Below, one piece after another: positions 1 to 11,261 of a stretch of 64,000 nt of DNA (the first letter of the stretch is position 1; the number at the start of each line of letters is the position of its first letter). Position numbers and translations under genes: made by a program. The notes under the pieces are model-generated. The model ran no database searches and was not told where the DNA came from. It saw only the letters and a program-made list of their open reading frames with translations. The stretch is from Muntiacus reevesi (lineage: Eukaryota; Chordata; Mammalia; Artiodactyla; Cervidae): positions 20,096,921 through 20,160,920 of the forward strand of contig NC_089252.1 of the NCBI RefSeq assembly GCF_963930625.1. The letters are read 5' to 3'.

Positions 1-344
1 GGGGTAAACCTCCTTCCACAGTAACTTGAGGCTCCAAAAGTGAATGCCCCAGGGAGCAATGCTGATGCTGCATGGGTTTTTCTGGCCTAGCCAGTGTCAC
101 CTTCGGAGGCATGCTATTGAATATGAGTGAATTACAGACTGCCGAGGTTCAAGGGGAAGAGACAGGGACCCCACCTAGAAGAGCATGTGGGTGGAAGAGG
201 CTGTTTGGGCCACAGTTGCCCTTAATTCTACTTTCTCATCACAGCTTCATCTTTTCTCTCCCTGAGACCTTTGGAATCCCACAGAGGCTTGGCCAGTGCC
301 CAGCCAGGTGAAGGAGCTGGCTGCTGGAACAGGATGAGTGCTGT

Positions 345-592
345 ATTCACCGTACAATGGGGCACTTGCTTCATGCCAGCCCGACACTGCTGCTGCTAAG
401 TTACGACACTAAGGAGCTATATACTGTATCTCATTCAATCCTCATGACAAACTGTCATCAGTGTACATTCTTACCTCATTTCACAGAGACTTGGGGAGCT
501 GACATTACCTCACCCGAGCTCAAAGAGCCAGTGCAAGGCAGCCCGAATCTGAACCCACCCACTTAACCACTGGGTAGACTGCCTTTCACCAG
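345..592 (+). repeat. MIR SINE
   Basis: The block around TCTCATTCAATCCTCATGAC, then CTCATTTCACAGAGACTTGG, with a trailing CTGAACCCACCCACTTAACC region, matches the MIR core and tail. It is old and diverged, in intron 6 of MOCOS. Confidence 0.7.
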
Positions 593-614
593 AGGAGAAA
601 ATGAAATGAGGAGG

Positions 615-755
615 TGCTTGTGTTAGTTCAGTCACTCAGTCATGTCTGACTCTCTGCGACCCCATGGACTACAGCATGCCAGGCCTCCCTGTCCATCACC
701 AACTTGGAGCTTGCTCAAGTCCATTGAGTCGTGATGCCATCCAATGAGGCATCAC
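615..755 (-). mobile_element. 5'-truncated BovB LINE, 3' end only
   Basis: This is antisense BovB 3' sequence (GTTAGTTCAGTCACTCAGTC... GATGCCATCCAAT). It is flanked by a perfect 13-bp duplication TGAAATGAGGAGG at 602-614 and 756-768, so it is one complete short insertion of about 141 bp. Confidence 0.88.
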
Positions 756-769
756 TGAAATGAGGAGGC

Positions 770-3480
770 CTGGATATCAAAAACAGGTACCCAAGAGCTT
801 CTCACAGAAGGCTCAATTCCTTCACAAATCCCCTGAAAAAGAGACAGCCAACCCAGCCATGATGCCATGTAATATTTCCAAAGACTCTCCAAATCTCTGT
901 GGAATTCCCACATATGACAAAGACCAGGCAAACCCAGGATTCTCCTGAGCTGAAACAGCTGGCCATGCCCCAGCCATGACCTCTACTCATGGAATGAGCT
1001 TCCTCTATAGATGCACAAGGGAGGAACTCCTGTGGGAGACCTCAGGGTTCCAGTGAAGTCAGGCAGACACCAAGATGGGCAGCTCCCTCTCCTTGGTGAG
1101 ATCTTCCTCTTTGCTTCTCTGGGCAAATAGGTGATTCTTTCACCATTCTGCCTGGAACTGAACCCTACTCCCAACCAAGTACAAAGACTCTCTATGTCCC
1201 CTGACTCTTGTTTGCAGAAAAACTGAAACCTCCCAGGCCTCCCAGAGTCACAAAAGAGCAGGCTCGAGCAGTCAACAAGTAGGACAACAGAGTCACAGAC
1301 TCAGTGTCTGATGAGAGAATGGGATTAACACTATTGCTCATAATAATCTATATCTTTGTGGGCATTAGAAAAACTGTAGCTTGCCCTGCCCACATAGGTA
1401 AGCCAGCAACTAAAATGGTCAGCAAAGAGATGTCTCAGTTCCATGTGGACACCTTTAACTCTAAGACAGACACCCTTTCTCAGCGTGGAGCAGTTATAGA
1501 GGAGAGACCTTCGCCCCTATTGCCAAAGAAATGGAATGATCCCTGAGAGTGGGAATTTGTAAGCAATTCTTTTGTACCTCTTCTATTTGTTCGTCTCTGT
1601 TTTTCTCAGACTTTAATTACAAAAATGAGATCACGATGTAACATTTAACCTAACTCCTGACTTACACTCTACTGAAGGTACACAATGCCTGGCCTAACCA
1701 GTTGATCCCTTTTCTGATTAAAAGGAGTAAGAATGAAGAATTACATAGTTAAAGAATGACTGGCTCTGTACCCCCAGCTCCCCTTGGCAAATCTGCAGGT
1801 GGACCCTGTAGGCAAGACAGTATCCAAAAGAAGATCAGGAGACATCAGCAGGTCTACACACGATGAGAAATGACAAAGAACCTGACCTCTTACCTTAATG
1901 ATTAACTTGGATTTTTTTCCCCTTTTTCCCATTAAAAATTGTCATGGCTGAGCAGAATTTTTGGAGTTAGTCTTCAAACATGAGTCCACCATCTCCCTAG
2001 ATTTCAGCTTTTCTGATTCAATAGCTTTCCATTCTACTGACACTTGCCCCTGCTTCACTGACTTTTAAGTGGTGAGCAGGCCAACCTGAGTTCCGTATTA
2101 TGCTTGCCACAGAACATTTCAGAGTCATCGGCCTGCCCTCCTCCACACCCCTCAAAAATACACTTATTTTAGATTCAAGAAGGAAACTTATTGTACCAAT
2201 TACCCAGAATAACGTATTTGAGAAGGTAAACCTTTGGCCCCAATGTGTTTCACACCACCCCTCAAAAGCATTTAAAATTGCCTGCTTCTGAATGACGCTC
2301 GGCTGCTTCTGCTGCTACATATGTAAGGGGTGGGGGGGTGCCAACATCTTCACAATCAACTCACCCGAGAGACAACTAATGATTGTAGAGTGTTGGTCCC
2401 TGGACACCAGTAAGAACCAACATTTCTTCCAGAAAACAGTTCTCAAGTTTGTCCTCAGAAAGTTTATGGATCTTCCAAAACATTTTTTTTTTCATTGAAA
2501 AAAGAAAGTTCATGAGAAGCAGGGACAGGAATGAATTCCTTGAGAAAGGAATTCTGTCTGAGAAAGTCTGGATTTAACATAAGTGTATGGAAAGAGAGTG
2601 GCTTTCAAGGGATGAGAAGCAGCATCTACCAAACTGATGTGATGACCAAATCGCTCCTCACAGCAGTTCTAGAAACCCGGGCTCTGGGAAGGGCCTTGGG
2701 CTCCCCAGGCTCAATCTGTCACAGCCCATCTGGTGACCACCTACTGCCATGTCTGAGTGTTCAGTGTGACTCTAGGTTTTTTAATGTACTGGGCAGTGAC
2801 CAGCTTATTCAGTATCACAGGGATCCAAGCAGTCCCCAACCTGTAAACCACTACCTACAATGTTTTCTTGAGAAAATGCATACAAAGGGTGTATCTGCAG
2901 AAACTATTTTATAACCAGCCTACCAAATACTTTGAACTTATTATAATGAACTACAGCAGAAATAAGGGCTTTTGTGCTACTAAGGACATCATTTCTACTT
3001 GTCATAAAAAAGGAGTGATGAGTTCCAAGAAACATGTAAACAAACGGTGGTAAGAGGCCCAGGATTTTGTGTGCCACTGCAATACGGTCTGATGCAACGG
3101 TGGGGCTACCAAGCTGTTGGTATGTGAAATGACCTCAGACAGGTTGCTCTGTCTATACTGTGTTAGGATGTCTTCCCTTGCTGGCAAGCTGTCAGCTGTC
3201 CCCTCCCACTGCCATCAGAGACTCAGCCTCTCTTCCTAATTGAAATTGACTACCAGTGGCTGAATAAAGTAGGCTAAAGAACTAAATAGCCCTTGCTTGT
3301 TAGAATTGCATGTCAATGGAAGTACAGAGACTCTAAGGAGGGACCAGTGGCCTCTCCAATAGTACACAGGATTTGTCATGACTATTGCAAGGGCCCAGAG
3401 GCCTTGTCTTCAAATTTCAGGGCTACAGAATTGCAGACAAGAGCGATTGTGATATGCACAGGTTGGCAGGATGAAAAGAA
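770..3480. other. MOCOS intron 6, mostly unique sequence
   Basis: Both strands were scanned for further MOCOS exons and none was recognised. Open frames here, such as 2531-2914 (+), show no family resemblance and lack splice-supported structure. No recognisable young repeat is present. Confidence 0.6.
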
Positions 3481-3487
3481 AACCCAC

Positions 3488-3687
3488 CTGGGAGTAACCA
3501 ATGATGTTCCCGTTTTCATCGAGTACGTTGAAGCTGATGACCGGACCTTGCACCTCTGGGCTGCTGAACTCAGAGTCAGTGTAAATCTGCACGACCGGGG
3601 CTCCGTTGGGGTACCGCAGGGAGGACAAGGCCGCGTAGGTGTACTGAGCCAGGGTAAACGTGTGCTGCCGGACGTTCTCCATCCCAC
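3488..3687 (-). CDS. MOCOS: MOCOS exon 6 (residues 345-411)
   Basis: The acceptor is CTGCTCTGAG|GTGGGA and the donor CTCCCAG|GTGGGT. It encodes GMENVRQHTFTLAQYTYAAL, then YPNGAPVVQIYTDSEFSSPE, and ends NIIGYSQ. The exon ends in phase 0. The next exon (human VDKMASLYNIHLRTG) is not found between 1 and 3487. Confidence 0.95.
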
Positions 3688-6600
3688 CTCAGAGCAGTAA
3701 GTGGAAGTGAAAGGGAATCATGAACTTTATGTAAAATTCACCGTCTCGGTTCTAAGAAGATGAGATCATTATAACTGGCCAACTTGGACCTCATGTTAAT
3801 GATTTTACACACAGTAAGTCCTCTACATACAAATGAGTTCCATTCCGGGAGTGCATTTGTAAGTCCAATTTGTTTATAAGTCCGACAAAGTTAGCCTACG
3901 ATCGGCTATATAGTACTGTACCTACATAGGTTTTTAATACTTTTCACACAAGTAATACATAAAAAACAAACACAAAAAGAAAACATTTTTAATCTTACAG
4001 TACAGCACTTTGAAAAGTACAGTAGTGCCAGCTACATCACTGCCGCTTTTAACCTTGTTTCCAGACATCCTGGTCTTGAAGTAAAGATACCGTACCATCA
4101 CACTCTACACCGTACTGTACAGTACACAAAGGCACACCCACTTGTAGAGGATGCAGGCACATGAAAATATACACCAGACACGTGAACTAACTTAGGTGAC
4201 TAGATACAAGAACGCATGTTCGAATCTTTGAAAGTTTGCAATTTGAAGGTTCATAGGTAGGGAATTTACTGTACTTGTAAACAGAATATGGTATTCCCCA
4301 CACAATAAATGTTTAGGTCACTGGTACTGAATGACAATTTACCACTACCGCTTCTATGGAATTTTTCCATAGAAATTACTATCATCTTCCTTTTCAAAAT
4401 TAAAAAAAAAATGTTACTTAAGCATTCAGCTAATTTAGACCCTTTTGTAACAGACTGCAGAAATGTATAATTTTGTCTTTAACTGTATTTCTTTTTTGCT
4501 GTTTTTTTGTGAGTGTTTAAATCATACAAATTGTGAGTGTTTAACTCTATACAAAGCAGCGAAGAATACTTGTTATACCATAGGTGAACTCTGAAAACAT
4601 TATGCTAAGTAAAATAAGCCAGACACAAAAGGACAAACATTGTATTATCCCTTTTACATATGGTGCCTAAAATAGGCAAATTCATAGAAACAGAAAGAAT
4701 AGAGGTACGATGGGTTGGGGAGGGAAAGTTGAGGAGGTACTGTTTTTTAAGTTTGGGATGATTAGAAAGTCCTGGACATGGATAGTGGTAATGATTGCTC
4801 TACAGTGTGAATACACTTAATGCCACTGAACTGTACACGTTTTAAAATAGCTAAACTGGCGCCATTTATATTACATAGAGTTCACCACAATTTTTTCTAA
4901 AAGAAAGAGCAATTAAGTAAGGGAAAATCAGGGTCTGCCTTATTGTGGAGCTGACACTGTTAATCTGCTTTCAGCGGTACCCCGGCCCTGTCAGACTCTG
5001 TCCCTTGTGGTTTGGACACCTCGTTAGCATCTTTCCTTGGAAAAGTGCCTGTTTCTCAATGTCTGTCTTCACGGTCTCCACTTTGTCTGGGTGATGCCCA
5101 CTCATCAGCCTGCATTACTGTCGGGACGGCCCTTCCGCAAGTCCTGTATGTTTGCAGTGCTGGGATTAGGCTGGGGACCTAAGGGTTACATTATTTTGAT
5201 GAGAGACAGAGAGAGAAAGGGTTGCCTAACTGCTATGCCGAGTCCCTGGTTCACCATAACTCCATCCCCATCTGGACAGGACAAGCAGTGCTGCCCTGTC
5301 CTAGAAGCTCAGCCTCTGAAAGGAGCGACCGGAGCATAGCAGGAGGGGGGAGGCCCGGCTCACTAGGCAGAGCTTCTTCCATCCACACAAGATCGGATGT
5401 GGCATCCATCTGTGTGTCGGACTATGGGGACTGTCCCCCACCTGCTCACACACCCCAAGCTCTTGTCAGCAAAGAAAGCATGTGTCATTGCAAAAGCCAG
5501 CGGCAGAGACCACATCTGGGGACTTGGGTAAGGCATTAGGATTGCGTGGGTTTAAACCCTAGCCTTCCCAGGTTCCCTGGCACCGGGGAAGGCATCTAAC
5601 CTCTGAGTATAAGCTCCTTTGTGGGCAAAGTGGGCTCATCACAAAGCTCCCCCGTGGGAAGACCCAGTGAATTAAGAGCTTTGTAAGTTCTCAGGATCTG
5701 TAAGCATTCCCAGTGCAGGGACCAAGGATGGCTCCTCTGCTTCTATGAGGTTGCTAATCTCAGGATTTGGAAAGTTTCTATTCTTATAACATTCTTTTAA
5801 CCCACCAAAAAAAAAAAAAGAAAGAAAGAAAGAGAGAGAAAGGTCCAGTCTCTCGCTCTTGCCGCAAAATCATTTCTGGAAGTTGTTCAGAATCAGCTCC
5901 GCCTGCATCAGTGGTGGAGCTGCGGGTGCTCATCACTCGCTGACTCTCTCCTTATCTGGATCCCATCCGTGCCAGGGCTCCCTTCAAGGACACGGGCAAC
6001 AGGAGCAAACGCCACACGGATAGAGATGTGCATTGAAGGGACTTCTCTGTGGTCCAGTGGCTAAGACTTCACACTCCCAGTGCAGGGGGCCTGGGTTCCA
6101 TTCCTGGTCTGGGAATTAGATCCTGCATGCCTCAACTAAGCGTTAACATGCTAAAGATCCCACGTGCTGCAACTAAGACCCGGTAGAGCCAAAAAAACAA
6201 AAAGATGTCCACTGACCTGTGAGGCGCTCTAGGGCATCAAATCCATGCTTTAGTGCTATCACGTCAAGGAAGGAGATGGTGCCATCTTCAAACCTGCAAC
6301 CGTGGGGAGAGGGACAAGGTCAAGCTGTGACCAAAGCCTCCATGTGCATCTCATGTTATGTGACATCAGGGCTTTGCGCCTCCGGTCTATGGAGACTTTG
6401 CCTCTGCTGCGTTATACACCTTCTCCCCTCCCGCCTTGAGACGGATGGATGTCACAGCAAGACACGCAGGTTACCTCTGGCCCTGACCTGTTCTGCAGTT
6501 TATGTCAGCTGGGCTAGCAGTGATGATGAGGGGCCCTGAAATACAGTCATGACCTCGGAAGACTTTAGACTTGACTTCAGCCTCAAGTGCTGTGGCTCCT

Positions 6601-9600
6601 ACAATGCTGCCCTGGACCCCAAGACAGCACCCCTGACAGGGCATCGATTCAGTAAGATCCATTGTGTAGCCACCAGGTTCTTAACAAGAGTCCATCATTC
6701 CAAAGTCTACAGGACCACAGTTATCAGAAGGCTCTCAATAAACTTCCTGTTATCAAGCTGTTCATTATATTTACATTTTTTAATGGTTCATTTAGACAAA
6801 ATCCTCATCAAATCTTTACTGTCCATGGACCACATGCCAGGCAGTGTTCTGGTTGCTAAAGATAGAGCGGTGAACATGACAAGTAGGCTTCCTGCCTTCA
6901 CAGGGCTCCATCCTTCTAAGGGCACTGAAATAAGGGAAGCCAAATAAGCGCAAGCCAGGGGCAACAAGTGCGCTGAAGGGCCGGCGGCTGCTTTAGATGA
7001 GACGGTCAGGGGACGTCCTTTCCGAGGAAGATCACTCAAGCAGAGGCGGAGTCAAAGTAAGGAAGCAAGGGAAACTGCTCATTTTTGAAACCATGAAGTT
7101 CACAGTTTCAGAAGGAAACAGCATTCCAAGGAGGGGGTGCAGCAGAGGCCCTGAGCAGATGAAGTCAGAACAGCAAGATCAGTGGGTCTGGGAGCGCTCG
7201 GAGGGCAAGTCAGAGAACTTCACCTGGGTCAGAGGAGTGGCTGGAGGGCTCTGAACAGAGGAGTGACTGGATGGGGCCTGCCTCTTGATAAGATGCCTCT
7301 GGCTGCTGCATTATCAAGGGGAGAGCTGGGGACAGTAAGGAGTTTCCAGCAAGCATCCCATGGATTGGGGCCTGCCAGGCTCCTCTGTTCATGGAATTCT
7401 CCAGGCAAGAATAGTGGAGTGGGTTGCCGTTTCCTTCAGGAGATCTTCCCAATCCAGGGATTGAACCCAGGTCTCCCGCATTGCAGGCAGATTCTTTACC
7501 ATCAGAGCCATGAGGAAAGCCCAAGAACACTGGAGTGGGTAGCTTATCCCTTCTCCAAGGGATTTCTCAACCCAGGGATTGAACCAGGGTCTCCTGCATC
7601 GCAGGCAGATTCTTTACCAGCTGAGTTACTAGTGAAAAACAGCAGCCTTATGCAGGTTGAAGCTTTCAATGGAAATAACCGTGTTTTGTATTTTAATACT
7701 CTAGGAATAAGAGTTGCTCAAAATATCATTACCACAATGGCAATTAATGGCAATTAATAAAGATACAGAATTAACAATGAATCAATTGATAATTAATTGA
7801 CCATTTGAGTCTGTAATAAATTAAACATGACGACTGGATGGCATCACCAACTTGATGGACATGAGTTTGAGTAAACTCCGGGAGTTGGTGATGGACAGGG
7901 AGGCCTGGCGTGCTGCAATGCATGGGGTCGCAAAGAGTCGGACATGACTGAGCGACTGAACTGAACTGAACTGAGGCAATACTGACTTCAGCTATTAATT
8001 GATCAATGGTAAATAAGTATTTATTGATCAAAAATTAACAGACTCAGCAGAAAAGGGAGGTTTTATGTTTCCATCAAAAGTTGTTTTCATCGGGTTATGA
8101 AATAGAAAAAGTTAAGAATATGGGACTTCCCTGGTGGTCCAATGGCTAAGACTCCACATTCCCAACGCAGGGAATCCGAGTTCTAGCCCTGGTCAGGAAG
8201 CTAAAATTCCACATGCCGCAACTAAGAGTTCACATGCCACAACTAAGACCTGGTGCAGCCAAGCAAACAAATACATAAATATTTTTTAAAAGAGCACAGT
8301 CCAGGTACATGCTCAAGAAACATTTGGATTGGGTATTAAATCTCGTGTGCTCTAATCTAGGCTCAGAAGGAAAAAATAATTTTTTTTTTTTTTTGGCCAC
8401 ATGGCTTGCAGGATCTTAGTCCCTTGACCAGGGATTGGACCCGGGCCACCAGAGTGAAAATGCCAAGTCCTAACCAGAGGACCGCCAGGGAAACTCCCCA
8501 AATGAGACTTCTAATGGTAAATAAATACATTCAGTTATCTGGGAATCTTGGTGCAGCACCTGCGAGAAGGCAATTCACCCAGACTGTAAGAGGCAGCCCA
8601 CCCACACCCACGCCCCGCCTGTAATGAGCAGCCCTGTCCCCACCTCACCATCAGGTGCCCCTATTGGCTTAATAAAATTTCAGCTGTTATTTTGTTCCGC
8701 CTTTAATTTATATGATGTGCCTGTCATTCTTTTCTCACTTGGTTACATTACACGCTATATTATCACACTTGGATTCAAGAGGTTTTACATTAGCATTCCT
8801 GTTTTTAGAACTGCCCATCTATGGAGAAGTTCTAAATAAGAGAGATATCAGATAGCTTCATAATGTATTGTTGCCAACTCAATCTTGGTGCTTCACCTAT
8901 GTTAGTGCTAAAGAATTGTTTCCTCTAAGAGATGCACTTTACAGGACAAACATGAGGGCAGAGGTCAAATCACAGGCCCCGATTCCCACGGCTGGTGGCA
9001 GAGGAGCCGCCCCCCAGCAGCCCAGCTCCGGGACCTACACTCTGGGCTACGACCCTACTGTTGAGGCCATGCCCCTTCCTGCAGGACCCTCCAGTTTGAC
9101 CTGGATCTGTGGGGGATCTGAACCCCCTTCCCATTCGGGCTCTGTGGCCTTCTCAGGCCCCAGCACAGTGACCAGGTCCTGGCCCCACCTCATGGTACCC
9201 AGCCACCACCCGCTGTTGGCTCCCGCAGAACCCTGGATCGGCTGCCATTTCCATCCTCTTATATCTTAAATCTTCATGCCCCAGGCATTGCCATTTGGGA
9301 GATTCCCACACAACCTGCCCCTGCACCCTGAGAAAAACACATAGATCCCAAACCCAGGCGAGGAGCTGCAAGCCCTCAAACTTCCCTGGTAACCGCTCCC
9401 TGGGGTGGGGGTGCTCATAGAGACTGCTGTTAGCAGCACTCCTGAATCTGGTGGCCTCTCATTTAACTGACTCCTCCTGCTGACCAGAGAGCAAGCTGAG
9501 CTGCTTCTAGCTGCTGAAATACAGCCATGCTGTCAACACGTGCGGACACTCGTGCCAAATGGTACCAAATTCTTAAATCACTGCTTCAGCACCTTGTTTT

Positions 9601-11224
9601 ACGTCCCTGGATATGTTCCAGTATCTCCAAGTTTACAGTCTATGGGAATTGAATAGAATTTGTATCCTACTGCTATGCAAAAATCATATGCCTGCGTGCT
9701 CAGTCGCATCAGTCGTGTCCAGTTCTTTGCGACCCTATGGACTGTAGCCTGCCAGGCACCTCTGTCCAAGGGATTCTCCAGGCGAGAATACTGGAGTGGG
9801 TTGCTCTGCTTGTTGAATTGGTTCATAGTGCTTTTCGGGTCTTCTATATCCTTCTACTTCTCTGTATATTCATTCTATTAATTTTTGAGAGTTTGATATT
9901 GAAACTCCAACTAAAAAAATCTTAATTTATCTACCTAAAAAAATAATTGCAATAGATAGTGGAACTACATGTAACTTTGTTCTGTGTTATCCAAGTCTCT
10001 TATTATTGTGTTATCGTGTCTGTCCGTGGCATTTCCCAGGCAAGCATTCTGGAGTGGGTTGCCATTTCCATTTCCTGACCCAGGAACTGAACCCACATCC
10101 CCTGCATTGCAGGCAGCTTCTTTGCCACTGAATCACCGGGGAAGCCCCGAGTTATCATACTTTCATAATTGAAAAAAAAAAATTATAATAAAAAAAAGTC
10201 ACTGCTTCAGTAGCTTCCCCTCATATCGGTGCTCTGGGCAAATGCCTGGTGCCAACCCTCCTTACCCCTGGAAGGCCTTCATGTCGTCCGCTCGCAGCCC
10301 TTACCCGGAGGCCCTTGCTCTCCCACAGCTGTGGAGAGGCCCACACATGGGCTTCACAGGCCTGGTGTGGACGAACCAGCCAACACCCGCCTCCTCTGCA
10401 CAGTCCTACAGGGGGCACGCGCCAGGCCCCAGCCATGCCGACGCTCAGCATCCACTCCCATCACCAGGTTACCTCTCAGCCACCGACTCTCTCGGGACAT
10501 AGAAGTCATCTCCCGCGAGGTACGCAGCGGCCGTGCCTCCTCCAAAGTAGGTTTTCCTCAGCAGCGGAGCCAAGCGGTTACTCACCAGCAGAGCGCCCAG
10601 GCCGGTGGGGAAGCCAAAGATCTTATAGAAGGAGAGGGGGACAAAGTCGGCCTGGTGAACCGACAGGTCCAGAGGTGAGGTGCCCACGAAGGCGGCCGCG
10701 TCCAGCAGCACGAACCACTTCCCAGGCCGGCTCGCAGGCCGCCTCCGCCCGGACTTGACCTCGCTTATCCAGGACAGGGGGTATCTGGTTCCGGAAAAGT
10801 TACTCTGAGCCGGGTAGCAGAAGAGATGCGGAGGCTGGCCGGCGGGGTCCCCAGTGGGGTCCCCGGCTGCAGCCGCGTCCTGTCTGTCCGCTGACCACAT
10901 GTCCTCTGGCCTGACTGGGATGGAAGTGACGTTCATGGCCGCGGTGATCTTCCTCATGCCCACCACGGACGTGTGGCTGTCGGTGAGGTAACAGAAGCAG
11001 CTGCCGCTGCCCTCCGGGCCTGGGGACACCCACGGGAAAGCCTCTGCCACCAGTTTAAGAGCAGCCGTGCTCCCGGAGGTGAAAATCACCGTGTAGTCCT
11101 CTGGGGAGGTGTGGAAGTGCGCCAGGATCCTGGAAGAAGCACAGCATCAGGTAACTCCATGGTCTCCATCCAGTGTTAGATATTCAGAGGTAGCTGTATT
11201 TCTACTTAATAAGACGTCGATCTA

Positions 11225-11261
<37 letters not shown>

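Noticed and set aside
1..3487. Further MOCOS exons (exon 7 onward)
   Set aside because: No match to the expected LRTGCFCNTGAC-type segment or MOSC sequence was found on the minus strand, so they are taken to lie outside the window.
3382..3700. Overlapping frames on both strands at MOCOS exon 6 (3293-3700 plus, 3382-3687 minus)
   Set aside because: They are shadows of the real exon read in frame 3488-3687. Only that frame shows MOCOS sequence and fits splice phase.
10221..11033. Long plus- and minus-strand frames over MOCOS exon 4, up to 169 codons
   Set aside because: GC-rich coding sequence leaves other frames open. Only the frame of 10469-11089 matches the family.
11227..11258. GT repeat as a possible CRISPR-like or regulatory array
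   Set aside because: It is an ordinary dinucleotide microsatellite without spacers.
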